DNA of 64,000 bases from JAGDZR01 sp049115695. GTDB lineage: Bacteria > Bacteroidota > Bacteroidia > Cytophagales > Cyclobacteriaceae. Below the pieces are notes generated by a model, which was not told the origin of the DNA, made no database searches, and was given only the letters and a program-made list of their open reading frames with translations. This document shows positions 9,432-18,707 of this stretch, one piece after another. Position 1 is the stretch's first letter. Each line of letters opens with the position of its first letter. The translations under genes were made by a program, and so were the position numbers. The stretch covers positions 523,887 through 587,886 of the forward strand of contig JAGDZR010000006.1 in NCBI GenBank assembly GCA_049115695.1, read 5' to 3'.

Positions 9432-10322
9432 ATGGTAGTAATTAATCAACTTACAGCTCAAAATGTGCCCCCTTCAATCAGGTTGGCTGATTATTTGATT
9501 AATCAATTCGAGCAGTGCCACACTAAATCTTCTCTGAAAAAAGCTATCAAAAAGTCGGAAATTCTTGTCAATGGATTACCTGGTAAAACCAGCCATATCG
9601 TTCGTGAACAAGACTTGATTCAGCTAATCGATCACGAAACCATTGAACCACGTCCGTACCCAATTGACCTAGATGTCATATATGAAGATTCTCACATGAC
9701 CATTGTGCTCAAACCTGCCGGACTAGTGGTTAGCGGCAACCAGTGGCGAACACTCCAAAACTGCCTCCCCGAAAATATCACAGCTACTTCAGTCAATGAT
9801 GCTCTTAAGTATGCCAGACCTGTTCATCGACTTGACGCACAAACCTCTGGCCTGGTGGTAGTCTCTAAGACCAGGAGCGCACACATCTTGCTTTCAAAAG
9901 CCTTTGAACAAAGACAAGTCCAGAAAACCTACCATGCGATCGTAATGGGTAATCTGGAAGGATCAGGATTAATTGACAAAGATATTGAAGGTAAGTCTGC
10001 GTCAAGCACATTCTCTTCCTTGCAAGTTGTACCTTCATTAAGAAGTGAGCACTTAAGTCTGATTGAACTGAGTCCTAAAACAGGGAGAACTCATCAACTA
10101 AGAATTCACATGGCAAGCATTGACCATCCGATAGTCGGAGATAAACTTTATGGTGAAGTCGGGAATACCCTTCAACACAAGGGATTATTCCTTTGCGCTA
10201 CGGCACTCCAGCTAAAACATCCGATAACCAATGAGGAGTTGAAAGTAGAAATTGGAGTTCCCAATAAGTTCTACTCTTTGCTGAAAAGAGAGGAAACCAG
10301 GTATCGCAAATACCGTGAATGA
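9432..10322 (+). CDS. RluA-family pseudouridine synthase
   Basis: A 296-residue RNA-modifying enzyme converting uridine to pseudouridine. The N-terminus (about 15-75) resembles an S4 RNA-binding domain with KAIKKSEILVNG; the catalytic domain carries HRLDAQTSGL with the catalytic Asp at residue 135, and the later motif GRTHQLRIHMASIDHPIVGD, both diagnostic of the RluA/RluC/RluD group. Which rRNA or tRNA uridine is modified cannot be told from sequence. It opens the plus-strand block that runs into the TonB-dependent receptor, diverging from the propeller sensor kinase across a 133-bp gap. Confidence 0.93.
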   Translation: MVVINQLTAQNVPPSIRLADYLINQFEQCHTKSSLKKAIKKSEILVNGLPGKTSHIVREQDLIQLIDHETIEPRPYPIDLDVIYEDSHMTIVLKPAGLVVSGNQWRTLQNCLPENITATSVNDALKYARPVHRLDAQTSGLVVVSKTRSAHILLSKAFEQRQVQKTYHAIVMGNLEGSGLIDKDIEGKSASSTFSSLQVVPSLRSEHLSLIELSPKTGRTHQLRIHMASIDHPIVGDKLYGEVGNTLQHKGLFLCATALQLKHPITNEELKVEIGVPNKFYSLLKREETRYRKYRE

Positions 10323-10358
10323 TTTTGTATCTTGCTACATAGTAGTACGGATAATATT

Positions 10359-12698
10359 ATGAAACGATTAATAAATGCTTCACTGGCATTGCTGCTTACC
10401 ACATCGCTAGTATTCGGGCAAAAAACACAATTGGTAAAGGGGAGAGTAATAGACGGAGACTCTCAAATGCCGTTGATCGGTGCAACGGTGTATTACTACG
10501 ATCAGGATTCAGTCCAAAAAGGTGGTGTTACGGACATTGATGGATTCTACCAATTACCTGACGCACCTGTTGGTCGTCAAATTATCTATGCTTCATATTT
10601 TGGATATAATCCATGGACCTCTGGTTATCAGGAAATAACAACGGGTAAAGAAGTCGTGCTTAATATCAATATGATAGAATCTGTAGTGAACATGGATGCG
10701 GTAACCGTATCAGCGGAAAAATTGAATACAGAAGCCAATAATGAATTTTCTGTGATAAGTGTGCGGTCTTTTGATGTAGAAGAAACGCAACGATATGCAG
10801 GAAGTCTTAATGATGTAGGTCGAATGGCCATGTCGCTTCCAGGAGTTCAATTTTCACAGCAAGACAATGAAAACACCATGGTGATCAGGGCCAATTCTCC
10901 AATGGGTGTACTCTGGAGGCTGGAGGGGGTTGACATTGCCAATCCCAATCACTTTGCAGACAGATTTACAGGTGGTGGAGGCATCAGTGCTTTAAGCATT
11001 AATGTGATGGGAGGTTCAGACTTTGCGACGGGAGCATTTGCTCCAGAATATGGTAATGCGCTGGCCGGTGTAATGGATCTCAAATTCAGAAAAGGAAACA
11101 CCTCAAACCGTGAAAGTAGATTTCAAATAGGGTTGATTGGAATCGACCTGGCTACTGAAGGCCCCATCAAGGAAAATGAAGGTTCATATCTGGTAAACTA
11201 CAGATACTCAACGCTCGGCATTCTCGCTGCAATGGGTATCCGAGTAGTCCAGCCTAATGTTTCTAATACCTTTCAGGATTTGTCATTCAACGTTTACCAC
11301 AGAATTGGGTCCAAAACTTTCTTGAATGTATTCGGATTTGGCGGGATCAGTAAAGAAAGGCGGGATCATATAGAAGTTGAAGATGTAAATGATTGGGAGT
11401 TTTATAGAGATTCATGGGAATACGCTTTTGATACCTATACAGGTGCAATGGGCATCTCCATGACCAATCTTCTCAAAAATGATGCTTATATCAAGACAGT
11501 TGTTTCTGCTTCTGCAATTAACGTGTTTTGGAATCAAAACTGGCACCATCCAAATTATCTTGAAAAAATTGAAGAAAACTACCTCGATGGACGATTCATT
11601 GTTAATACTAAATACCATAAAAAAATCAAGCCTGGTTATGTAATGGATGCCGGCATTCAGTTGAGTCGAAAGTTTTATGACGTTCGATATGATAGTTATG
11701 ATCCGTTGTTAGGTCCAACAGGATCACCAATTGTTGATAATGCTGATCACACATATCTTGCTCAACCCTACCTACAATTCAAACAGACATTTAGCAGCAA
11801 TTTCAATCTCTTATATGGATTGCACTCCATGTACTATGCCCTTAACAATGAGTTTTCGCTGGAGCCACGTGTGGCGTTGCAGTATCAACCCCGAACCAAT
11901 TATATTGCTACACTTGCAGTGGGCAAGCATAGCCAAACCATGCCTTTTGCATTGGAAGAAGCCAATATTGGTAACAATGATCTCCTATTGCCAAAAGCTT
12001 ACCATGTCGTCCTGGGTCAGGACTTCTACTTTAAAAACAACTTTCATGTAAAAGTGGAACCTTATTTCCAGCGCTTATTTCATGTACCAGTGAGTCAAGA
12101 TATAACAAGTAGCTACTGGAGTTTAAACCAGGAAGACAATCTGACAGTGCAGCAGTTGGTCTCTGAAGGTTTGGGCATGAATTATGGGGCAGATCTTACG
12201 ATAGAAAAGTTCTTTTCAAATCACATTTTCTTCCTGATGTCGGGATCTGGATACAAGTCCGTTTACAACATGAACAATGGCGGCTTCACACAGTGGTTCA
12301 GCACAAGGTATAACAGCAATTACAATGGAAGCGTAATGGTTGGTAAAGAATGGCCACTCAAAAACGACAGAGCCATTGAATTCACCACTAGGTTTTTAGC
12401 CGCTGGAGGATTAAGGTATACCCCAATCAATGAACGCCTATCAATATTGGCACAATCACCTGTTGAAGAGCAGGATCGAGCATTCGAACTTCAGAATGAT
12501 CCCTACTCAAGACTTGATATCAGATTGGCCTACCGGAAGAATAACCCTAAAACATCGTGGAAAGTATCACTGGATATTCAAAATACTACCGTCAACCAAA
12601 ACTTCAAAAGACCGTACTTTGATTACCTGACCACTCAAATTCGCTTTGAAGAACAAGCTGGTTTGGTACCTGTTATTAGCTACACCCTTGACTTTTAA
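10359..12698 (+). CDS. TonB-dependent outer-membrane receptor with carboxypeptidase-like N-terminal domain
   Basis: A 779-residue outer-membrane protein. The signal peptide (MKRLINAS to VFGQ) is followed by a carboxypeptidase-regulatory-like beta-sandwich (about 24-110, with KGRVIDGDSQMPLIGATV), a plug domain (about 115-235, with VMGGSDFATGAFAPEYGNAL) and a long barrel ending in an aromatic residue (Phe). I start it at the ATG that opens the signal peptide; an upstream TTG in frame adds nothing. There is no SusD partner next to it, so it is not a SusCD polysaccharide pair; relatives take up siderophores, vitamins or peptides. It follows the pseudouridine synthase by 36 bases. Confidence 0.92.
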   Translation: MKRLINASLALLLTTSLVFGQKTQLVKGRVIDGDSQMPLIGATVYYYDQDSVQKGGVTDIDGFYQLPDAPVGRQIIYASYFGYNPWTSGYQEITTGKEVVLNINMIESVVNMDAVTVSAEKLNTEANNEFSVISVRSFDVEETQRYAGSLNDVGRMAMSLPGVQFSQQDNENTMVIRANSPMGVLWRLEGVDIANPNHFADRFTGGGGISALSINVMGGSDFATGAFAPEYGNALAGVMDLKFRKGNTSNRESRFQIGLIGIDLATEGPIKENEGSYLVNYRYSTLGILAAMGIRVVQPNVSNTFQDLSFNVYHRIGSKTFLNVFGFGGISKERRDHIEVEDVNDWEFYRDSWEYAFDTYTGAMGISMTNLLKNDAYIKTVVSASAINVFWNQNWHHPNYLEKIEENYLDGRFIVNTKYHKKIKPGYVMDAGIQLSRKFYDVRYDSYDPLLGPTGSPIVDNADHTYLAQPYLQFKQTFSSNFNLLYGLHSMYYALNNEFSLEPRVALQYQPRTNYIATLAVGKHSQTMPFALEEANIGNNDLLLPKAYHVVLGQDFYFKNNFHVKVEPYFQRLFHVPVSQDITSSYWSLNQEDNLTVQQLVSEGLGMNYGADLTIEKFFSNHIFFLMSGSGYKSVYNMNNGGFTQWFSTRYNSNYNGSVMVGKEWPLKNDRAIEFTTRFLAAGGLRYTPINERLSILAQSPVEEQDRAFELQNDPYSRLDIRLAYRKNNPKTSWKVSLDIQNTTVNQNFKRPYFDYLTTQIRFEEQAGLVPVISYTLDF

Positions 12699-12748
12699 CT
12701 TTACATTCCCAAAAATGATTCGTATTTTATGAAACAAGAACAGCGAAA

Positions 12749-13138
12749 ATGGAATATGAATTAAAAAAACAGTTGAACTTATTGATTCAACTAGCCAAGT
12801 CAGACAACTATTTCTCTGATTCTGAAAAGGAAACCATATTGAGAATCGGTAAAGAGCATGGTGCAGAAAAAGCAGAAGTGGAGATTTTGTTCGAGTCTAA
12901 TGAAATCAAGGAAAGTCTGGCTCCTATGACGCTTACAGCCAAAATGGATTTTCTATTGGACTGTATTGTCGTATTGATGGCTGACGCCCATATTGAGGAA
13001 GCAGAAGAAAAGTTTGCCAAACAAACTGCCTGTAAATTGGGTTTTAAAGAGGAGGTGATCACCTTTTTGATCAATTATCAAGGCATGGACAAAGACACAA
13101 TCAAAGATCTCATGGTACCATATTTAATTCACAATTGA
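12749..13138 (+). CDS. TerB-like helical protein (first of two paralogues in the window)
   Basis: A 129-residue all-helical acidic protein of the TerB fold: LLIQLAKSDNYFSDSEKETI near the N-terminus is the usual first helix pair, with the acidic loop that in TerB binds metal ions. Its second half, VVLMADAHIEEAEEKFAKQ, repeats the same pattern of a small residue, Asp and a run of Glu. A related protein of nearly the same length is encoded at 52520-52912. No other ter genes are present, so a tellurite-resistance role is not supported; single TerB-like proteins are widespread in Bacteroidota with unknown function. Its stop is followed two bases later by the start of the metallo-hydrolase gene, so the two are probably translated together. 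Confidence 0.8.
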   Translation: MEYELKKQLNLLIQLAKSDNYFSDSEKETILRIGKEHGAEKAEVEILFESNEIKESLAPMTLTAKMDFLLDCIVVLMADAHIEEAEEKFAKQTACKLGFKEEVITFLINYQGMDKDTIKDLMVPYLIHN

Positions 13139-13140
13139 GA

Positions 13141-13887
13141 ATGAAGTCATTAATACTTATACTATTGCTCGGCTTGGGAGTCAATGTATTTGCACAGCGT
13201 GCCACTCCGGATGTGATCCCTTCAGAACTAGGAGAAATCACTATTCAACCCATTTTGCATGGCACATTGGTTCTTACCGTAAATGATCAAACCATTTACG
13301 TTGATCCATATGGTGGGAAAGAAGCATTTGAAGAGCAAAAAAGTCCAGATCTGGTTCTCATAACAGATATCCATGGCGACCATCACAATCAAAAAACACT
13401 TGACGCCTTAGATCTCAGTAGTACAAAATTTATTGCTCCAGCAGCGGTTATAGAGAAACTTCCGAGCGATTATAACAGTGAAACTTTGAGCAATGGAGAG
13501 GAGACAACCTGGAAGGATATTAAAATTGAAGCCTTGCCGATGTATAATCTTCCGGAGGACGAAGAAAGTAGACATCCTAAGGGAAGAGGTAACGGATATG
13601 TTTTGAACATTGGTGGCAAAAGAATCTACCTATCAGGCGATACAGAAGACATCACAGAGATGCGAGCACTAAAATCTATTGATATAGCTTTCGTATGCAT
13701 GAATCTTCCCTATACAATGGATGTGAACCAGGCAGCAAATGCTGTTTCAGCATTTAAACCAATAATTGTGTATCCATATCACTATAGGGGTCAGGGTGGC
13801 TTAAGTGATATAGATCGATTTAAAAGTCTGGTCAATGACAGTGCCCCCAATGTAGAAGTGCGACTTAGAAATTGGTATCCTAACTAG
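13141..13887 (+). CDS. Secreted metallo-beta-lactamase-fold hydrolase
   Basis: A 248-residue protein with a signal peptide (MKSLILIL to VFAQ) and a metallo-beta-lactamase fold of the short UPF0173/UlaG-like kind. The metal-binding motif appears as DIHGDHHNQ starting at residue 76, a variant of HxHxDH in which Asp replaces the first His; a second ligand region is YLSGDTED, and a late His sits in YPYHYRGQ. Strands GTLVLTVNDQTIYVDPYGG are typical of the N-terminal half. Substrate unknown; periplasmic location is inferred from the signal. The ATG start 2 bases after the TerB-like stop is preferred over an earlier overlapping TTG. Confidence 0.88.
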   Translation: MKSLILILLLGLGVNVFAQRATPDVIPSELGEITIQPILHGTLVLTVNDQTIYVDPYGGKEAFEEQKSPDLVLITDIHGDHHNQKTLDALDLSSTKFIAPAAVIEKLPSDYNSETLSNGEETTWKDIKIEALPMYNLPEDEESRHPKGRGNGYVLNIGGKRIYLSGDTEDITEMRALKSIDIAFVCMNLPYTMDVNQAANAVSAFKPIIVYPYHYRGQGGLSDIDRFKSLVNDSAPNVEVRLRNWYPN

Positions 13888-13913
13888 CATTTACACCATA
13901 TTTATCGCCAATC

Positions 13914-14633
13914 ATGGCACTTCAGCAAGAACTAGAGGCTCAGGGTAGCTTTCTTTTTAAACATAGAGGTACACTGCCTGTAGTGGGCATAGTGGGAGGT
14001 CTGATTGTTTATGCTGTTCATCGGGCCCCTGATCAATTGCCAGTTGGTGAATTTACTTATGAATTAATCTGCCTATCCGTTGCATTGGTAGGTCAAATCA
14101 TCCGCGCCTACACAGTGGGCTCTACTCCTCCTCGAACATCGGGAAGAAATACAAACAAACAGGTGGCAGACACGCTCAATACCCGTGGCATCTACTCAAT
14201 CGTAAGACACCCCCTTTATTTGGGCAACTTGTTTATGTGGCTAGGAATTGCGATGATGAGCCAACATGTATGGTTTGTGCTCCTATTTCTACTGATCTAT
14301 TGGGTTTATTACGAGCGAATCATGTACACCGAGGAACAATTTCTACAACGAAAATTTCAACATGATTTTATAGAGTGGTCTTCAAAAACACCGGCAATCA
14401 TTCCTGTTTTCAAGCAGTTCTCAAGTGCTCAGCATCCGTTTCAATGGGTAAAAGTACTCAGGAAAGAAAAAAATGGTCTAGCAGCATTATTTATCCTTAT
14501 TGAAATCTATCATAGCCTTGGACTATGGATGGACAATCAAACTTGGAAAATGGACTTCTGGGGTTGGGCGATGGTCTTGGCTGTCCTCTATTATACCGTC
14601 ATCAAGATTCAGAATAAACTAGCAATCAACTAG
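13914..14633 (+). CDS. Isoprenylcysteine-methyltransferase-like integral membrane methyltransferase
   Basis: A 239-residue integral membrane protein with about five hydrophobic helices. The SAM-binding signature of the ICMT/PEMT family is clear: GIYSIVRHPLYLGNLFMWLG near residues 98-117, followed by EEQFLQRKF. Such enzymes use S-adenosylmethionine to methylate lipids or lipid-linked groups at the membrane; bacterial members include a lipid A phosphate methyltransferase, which is one candidate role here but unproven. It follows the metallo-hydrolase gene by 26 bases and overlaps the convergent DUF5606 gene by 8 bases at its 3' end. Confidence 0.85.
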   Translation: MALQQELEAQGSFLFKHRGTLPVVGIVGGLIVYAVHRAPDQLPVGEFTYELICLSVALVGQIIRAYTVGSTPPRTSGRNTNKQVADTLNTRGIYSIVRHPLYLGNLFMWLGIAMMSQHVWFVLLFLLIYWVYYERIMYTEEQFLQRKFQHDFIEWSSKTPAIIPVFKQFSSAQHPFQWVKVLRKEKNGLAALFILIEIYHSLGLWMDNQTWKMDFWGWAMVLAVLYYTVIKIQNKLAIN

Positions 14634-15075
14634 ATTTCTCCTCCGATTCAGATCCTTTCTCTTCTTCTGACTTTTCTTCTTCAGCCAATAGATCAGGTGC
14701 TATGTCAACCAACAGGCCGTACCAGTTTACCAGTTTCTTAATATCTGAAACGTATACTCGTTCATCATCATAATTTGGTAGTACATGCTGAAGGAAAGAC
14801 TTCAATTCATCAGGATCGGAATTTTTATCCACTCCTGCATCACCGTTGAACTCAGCATGAATCTTTCGCATCACTTCTTCCAAAGGGACAGACCCCTCTC
14901 CATCTGTTGTGTAGATAGAGATTTCGGAAAGCACCGAAACTTTGGCGTTCATGCCGACTACCAATTTTTTCTTGGCAGCATCCATTGATTCAAGAATGAC
15001 TCCACTTCGGGTTGGATTTACTACTTTGAACAATCCCCCTTTTCCGGAGACAGATGCAATGTCACTGTATTCCAT
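14626..15075 (-). CDS. DUF5606-type protein
   Basis: A 149-residue soluble protein I recognise as the Bacteroidota DUF5606 family from its opening (IASVSGKGGLFKVV) and the following NPTRSGVILESMD. The first 50 residues look like a small SH3-like barrel; the last 20 are very rich in Glu and Ser and probably disordered. No function is known. It is convergent with the membrane methyltransferase (8-base overlap) and has its own promoter (15098-15127). Confidence 0.85.
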   Translation of the reverse strand: MEYSDIASVSGKGGLFKVVNPTRSGVILESMDAAKKKLVVGMNAKVSVLSEISIYTTDGEGSVPLEEVMRKIHAEFNGDAGVDKNSDPDELKSFLQHVLPNYDDERVYVSDIKKLVNWYGLLVDIAPDLLAEEEKSEEEKGSESEEKSS

Positions 15076-15097
15076 AATTACCTCTTAAAAAAGGATG

Positions 15098-15127
15098 CAA
15101 AGCTATGAATTTGTTTTCATTCACCAA
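15098..15127 (-). promoter_or_regulatory. Bacteroidota-type promoter for the DUF5606 gene
   Basis: On the minus strand, TTG (plus 15125-15127) is followed after 19 bases by TAGCTTTG (15098-15105), a full match to TAnnTTTG. The ATG lies 22 bases beyond, giving a short leader. Confidence 0.65.
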
Positions 15128-15133
15128 GCAGAT

Positions 15134-16132
15134 TCACTCTCCAAGCAATGATTTATAATTAGCTCGAGTTGCAATGGCTACCGGGCCTTCATAGATTCCC
15201 GCCTTACCACCAATGTCTTCTACTTCAACGGTGATTAAGTTTTCACCATACCGGTTAAGTACATCAGGATCGATTGAGTAGGCCCGATAAGTTCGCCATG
15301 AGTAGGTCTGTGACATAGGTAGTTCGTCTTTCATCTCTCCAATTAATGTACCGTTCAGGTATACTTTGTCATAGTCATCGATCTTCCCCAGAAACAAGAT
15401 CAGATTCTTCTCTTGCTGGAGTCCTTCCGTAAGAACAAACTGTTTTCGATAGGTACCAAACTCTTCTCTTTCAACACTTTTGATGCTCCCCCAAAAACCA
15501 GGCACCATTAGTTGTAGCCAATCTTCATCATCAAAATTGGTTTGACGATACAGTGGATCTACCCCGTAATGAAACTTCCAAATACCTTCAAGCACCATGA
15601 TTTTCCTGATTTTCCCGGCTGGTTTTCGGTAAACTCCAGGTGAGCCTGAATTCATCCCTCCCGATGAAATTACATCATATACCCGAATGGCAATCTGATT
15701 ATTGCCATCATCTCTTAACAATGCCTTAGGGATAGGATACAATCTATGAGAACGATATGCCGTACGGAATTCTGGAGGAAAGTCTCCATTAAATCCGATC
15801 AACTCACCGTTAAAGAAAGCTTCATCCACATCGTCTATATAACCCAAATCGAGGTAGTACATATTACCATCATCCTTTGCCATTGGATCAATACGAATTT
15901 GTCTTCGATACCAGGCATAACCATCATATCCATGAAATCCCTCGTTTTCCCATGGTGCGGGCGCGTTAATATCAATCCAATCACTATCATCGAACTCCGG
16001 CTTGGCCCAATTCGGATCATCTCCAATATTGAACTTCCAGGAACCACGCAAGTCTAGCACAAGCTCCAGGTCATTCATTTTCATGGACATGGCCAGTAGG
16101 GGTATTACACAAATAAGGGCCCTGAGAAGCAT
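15134..16132 (-). CDS. Secreted protein of two tandem GH2-type sugar-binding domains, no catalytic domain
   Basis: A 332-residue exported protein. After a signal peptide come two copies of a jelly-roll like the N-terminal sugar-binding domain of glycoside hydrolase family 2: the first starts with LDLRGSWKFNIGDD and contains DDSDWIDINAPAPWE, the second with LEGIWKFHYGVD and DDEDWLQLMVPGFW. Each ends with a strand like NNQIAIRVYD or ENLITVEVED. There is no TIM barrel after them, so the protein probably binds carbohydrate without cutting it, or is a subunit. It stands alone between DUF5606 and a terminator. The duplication is plain; the ligand is unknown. Confidence 0.8.
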   Translation of the reverse strand: MLLRALICVIPLLAMSMKMNDLELVLDLRGSWKFNIGDDPNWAKPEFDDSDWIDINAPAPWENEGFHGYDGYAWYRRQIRIDPMAKDDGNMYYLDLGYIDDVDEAFFNGELIGFNGDFPPEFRTAYRSHRLYPIPKALLRDDGNNQIAIRVYDVISSGGMNSGSPGVYRKPAGKIRKIMVLEGIWKFHYGVDPLYRQTNFDDEDWLQLMVPGFWGSIKSVEREEFGTYRKQFVLTEGLQQEKNLILFLGKIDDYDKVYLNGTLIGEMKDELPMSQTYSWRTYRAYSIDPDVLNRYGENLITVEVEDIGGKAGIYEGPVAIATRANYKSLLGE

Positions 16133-16220
16133 TTATTGAAATAAAGAGTTAATACATCACATGTTAGCGTCAATTTTGCAATAAGCCAACATTCATTTGT
16201 CATGAATTGTCAACTTATTC

Positions 16221-16261
16221 AAAAGGCAAAAAGAGTCCCCTCACTCAGGTGAAGGGACTCT
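16221..16261 (-). terminator. Intrinsic terminator of the two-component operon
   Basis: Arms 16232-16239 and 16254-16261 pair over 8 bases and extend inward by 4 more pairs after one mismatch, with a 4-base loop at 16245-16248. Read on the minus strand the hairpin is followed by a T-rich tract (complement of 16221-16231). It lies about 100 bases after the response regulator stop, within the only gap over 200 bp (16133-16360), in which I see nothing else. Confidence 0.85.
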
Positions 16262-16360
16262 ACCAATAGTATGAAAAACTGAAGTTTATTGATGATTAAA
16301 CGTTTTTTAAGATGGTTTGATTGTCACACTAGCGTAAACTAATGTCATCGCATGTAAGCA

Positions 16361-17047
16361 TCAATCCATGATCAACTTGTACCCCTCTCCATGCACTGTA
16401 AGAATAAACTTCGGTGTATTGTGATTGATTTCTATTTTTTGACGCAGCTTCAAAATAAAATTATCAACGGTTCGTGTGGTTGGATGTGTGTGATAACCCC
16501 AGACATCTTCCAATAAACTATATCGACTGACGACCTTGTTTTTATTCAAAATCAGGTACTGAATGACTTCAAACTCTTTATGTGAAAGCTTGGCAGGTTC
16601 ATCGTCAACCTTTGCTTCAAAATGAGACAAATCGATCCAAAGTCGACCAATTGTAAACTCCGTTTGCTGATTGCTTTTATCAACCCCGGTGCGCCTTAGA
16701 ATAGCTTTTACTCTAGCCACTAACTCACGAATACTAAAAGGTTTTGTGATATAATCATCAGCCCCAAGCTCTAATCCAAGTACTTTGTCAATTTCCTCCC
16801 CTTTGGCCGTTAAAAAAACAATCGGAGTGGTCAACCCCTCCTTTCGGGCAATTTTACAAACATCAATACCAGACATCTCGGGCATCATGATATCGAGTAA
16901 AATCAAATCATACGTTTCGGATCGTATCAAGTCAAGGGCTTGCTTGCCATTCTCTGCCGAACTGACATCAAACGATTCAAATTCAAGATTGTCCTGAAGA
17001 CCAAGTCTCATACTTGGCTCATCGTCCACTACTAATATCCTTGCCAT
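16361..17047 (-). CDS. OmpR-family response regulator
   Basis: A 228-residue DNA-binding response regulator. The receiver domain (1-118) has the acidic pair at Asp8-Asp9, the phosphoacceptor Asp52 in LLDIMMPEMSG, Thr80 and Lys102 in ITKPFS. The C-terminal winged helix (about 130-226) ends in the usual TVHGEGYKLI. It is translated with the upstream sensor gene: the sensor stop and this ATG share one base (TAATG), so the partner is almost certainly that kinase. Targets are not evident from neighbours. Confidence 0.96.
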   Translation of the reverse strand: MARILVVDDEPSMRLGLQDNLEFESFDVSSAENGKQALDLIRSETYDLILLDIMMPEMSGIDVCKIARKEGLTTPIVFLTAKGEEIDKVLGLELGADDYITKPFSIRELVARVKAILRRTGVDKSNQQTEFTIGRLWIDLSHFEAKVDDEPAKLSHKEFEVIQYLILNKNKVVSRYSLLEDVWGYHTHPTTRTVDNFILKLRQKIEINHNTPKFILTVHGEGYKLIMD

Positions 17048-18612
17048 TATGTTAAATTAAATACTAATTCAAATGTACTTCCTCTCTCCTCTTTGCTCTC
17101 AACCTCAATTCTACCATGGTGTGCATCCATGATATGTTTAACAATGGATAACCCCAATCCCGCTCCTTGGGTAGAGTAAACATCCCCGTATCCACCACGA
17201 TAAAATTTCTCAAAAATATGTTCTTTTTTCTCTGCTGGTATGCCCCTTCCCCAATCTGTCACTCTGATGCTAGTTTCGTCACCAGCCAAACTAACCTCTA
17301 TTTCTAATTCCTTTTTCTCATTGCTGTATTTGACTGCATTGTCTACCAAATTAACCACTGCCTCGTAAATCGCCTCTCGGTCCCCATCAATCAACGCTTC
17401 ACCTGCGCTTTTTGTCAGCTTATATTTAAAACCATTTCTATCAAGATGGAAAGCATAATCCTGAATAACTTCTGCCATGAGGCTGTTGAGCTCTACAGGG
17501 GCCATGGAATAAATGCGTTTGTTGGCTTCTATTCGACTAAAATTCAGAATCCTATTGACAATGTTAGATAGCCTGTGAGTTTCCTTAAAAATGATCTCAA
17601 AATACTCTTGCTTTTTTTCCTCCCGCTTTACCCTACCCAGCATCAATGTTTCAGCAAACATAGATATCAGGGATAGCGGTGTACGTAGCTCATGTGAGAC
17701 ATTTGACACAAACTCTGCCTTTGTATGGGCCAGGCGCATTTCATTGTTCAAACTTTTGATGATGAGCGTAAATCCTATTACCAACAATACAATCAGCAAG
17801 CCAACGGCGATAAGATTATTTCTCAGCCTTTTACTTACCAGTTGCGATACGGTTTCATTCTGAGGGCTTACACCAACCAAAAACTCCGGAAACAACCACA
17901 TTTTGCTCGTCACAAAAATATCATTGTTCAATGAGTCCGTGCTGTACAACAACCCTGGATCATCCTCTCTCGATAATGCAATGACCATTTGATCCTGAGA
18001 AATCTCCTGCATTTTAGGGCTCATCACTTCCTGCACAAAACTCAATGGCTCTATAAATCCTGTGAACAAATAAGGTTGCTCCTGAATGATAACCACAGAA
18101 GCAATGATCTGGTACATGTCCTCCTCGATATTGACCAATGCCACAGGCTCTAGCTTCCGATATCCTGTTCTGGCGTACTGTTTGAGCTGCTGCACTTCCT
18201 GCCCCTGCGCAAACGCTTCGAATGAAACATTCCCAATAAATCGCTCTCCTATTCGGGTCATAAAATTGGGATAAGGTGTCCCATTGTAACTGAAAGGCTT
18301 TACCGTTGAAACAGAATCTAGAGGCGAAATGATAAACGCATTGAATCCGCTTAGGGACAGCAAAGCAGTCAGGTCTTGCTTTAACGCAACACTTCCCGGG
18401 TCATACTGCTCCTCGATTTTACCCACAAACGAGCTCATAACATCGTTGGAGTATTGATTGACAGAAAATAAGATGGTCTCCAGCTGATCCCTGTAAATAC
18501 CTTCAATTACCTCCTCATTCTCATCGATATTCGACAGTTCATACATGACGTATGCTGCAATTGGTAACAAAATAGTACCAATGATGATGATGATCAGCTT
18601 CTGTCTTACCAT
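17047..18612 (-). CDS. Sensor histidine kinase, partner of the OmpR-type regulator
   Basis: A 521-residue membrane kinase with a first helix at the N-terminus, a periplasmic domain of about 240 residues with no recognised fold, and a second helix in LIAVGLLIVLLVIGFTLI. The cytoplasmic part has the His box VSHELRTPLS, Asn box NLVDNAVKYS, DWGRGIP and GAGLGLSIVKHI, all intact. The ATG beginning MVRQKL is chosen over a TTG 12 bases upstream because it gives a normal basic N-terminus. The gene overlaps its regulator by one base. Signal unknown. Confidence 0.95.
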   Translation of the reverse strand: MVRQKLIIIIIGTILLPIAAYVMYELSNIDENEEVIEGIYRDQLETILFSVNQYSNDVMSSFVGKIEEQYDPGSVALKQDLTALLSLSGFNAFIISPLDSVSTVKPFSYNGTPYPNFMTRIGERFIGNVSFEAFAQGQEVQQLKQYARTGYRKLEPVALVNIEEDMYQIIASVVIIQEQPYLFTGFIEPLSFVQEVMSPKMQEISQDQMVIALSREDDPGLLYSTDSLNNDIFVTSKMWLFPEFLVGVSPQNETVSQLVSKRLRNNLIAVGLLIVLLVIGFTLIIKSLNNEMRLAHTKAEFVSNVSHELRTPLSLISMFAETLMLGRVKREEKKQEYFEIIFKETHRLSNIVNRILNFSRIEANKRIYSMAPVELNSLMAEVIQDYAFHLDRNGFKYKLTKSAGEALIDGDREAIYEAVVNLVDNAVKYSNEKKELEIEVSLAGDETSIRVTDWGRGIPAEKKEHIFEKFYRGGYGDVYSTQGAGLGLSIVKHIMDAHHGRIEVESKEERGSTFELVFNLT

Positions 18613-18707
18613 AATTATTAGCAATATACAAACCCAAAAGTGCCGTGCACGTAAACTGCTTTGAAGGATATTACTTATCTTTTGTTTTTACAAATAATTA
18701 CATAATC

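Noticed and set aside
12749..13138. Tellurite-resistance locus because of the TerB-like gene
   Set aside because: No terA, terC, terD or terE genes are near either TerB-like gene; single TerB-fold proteins do not imply tellurite resistance.
16133..16360. Possible small RNA or tRNA in the longest gap
   Set aside because: Only a terminator hairpin is seen; no cloverleaf and no promoter match on a strand that would make a separate RNA.
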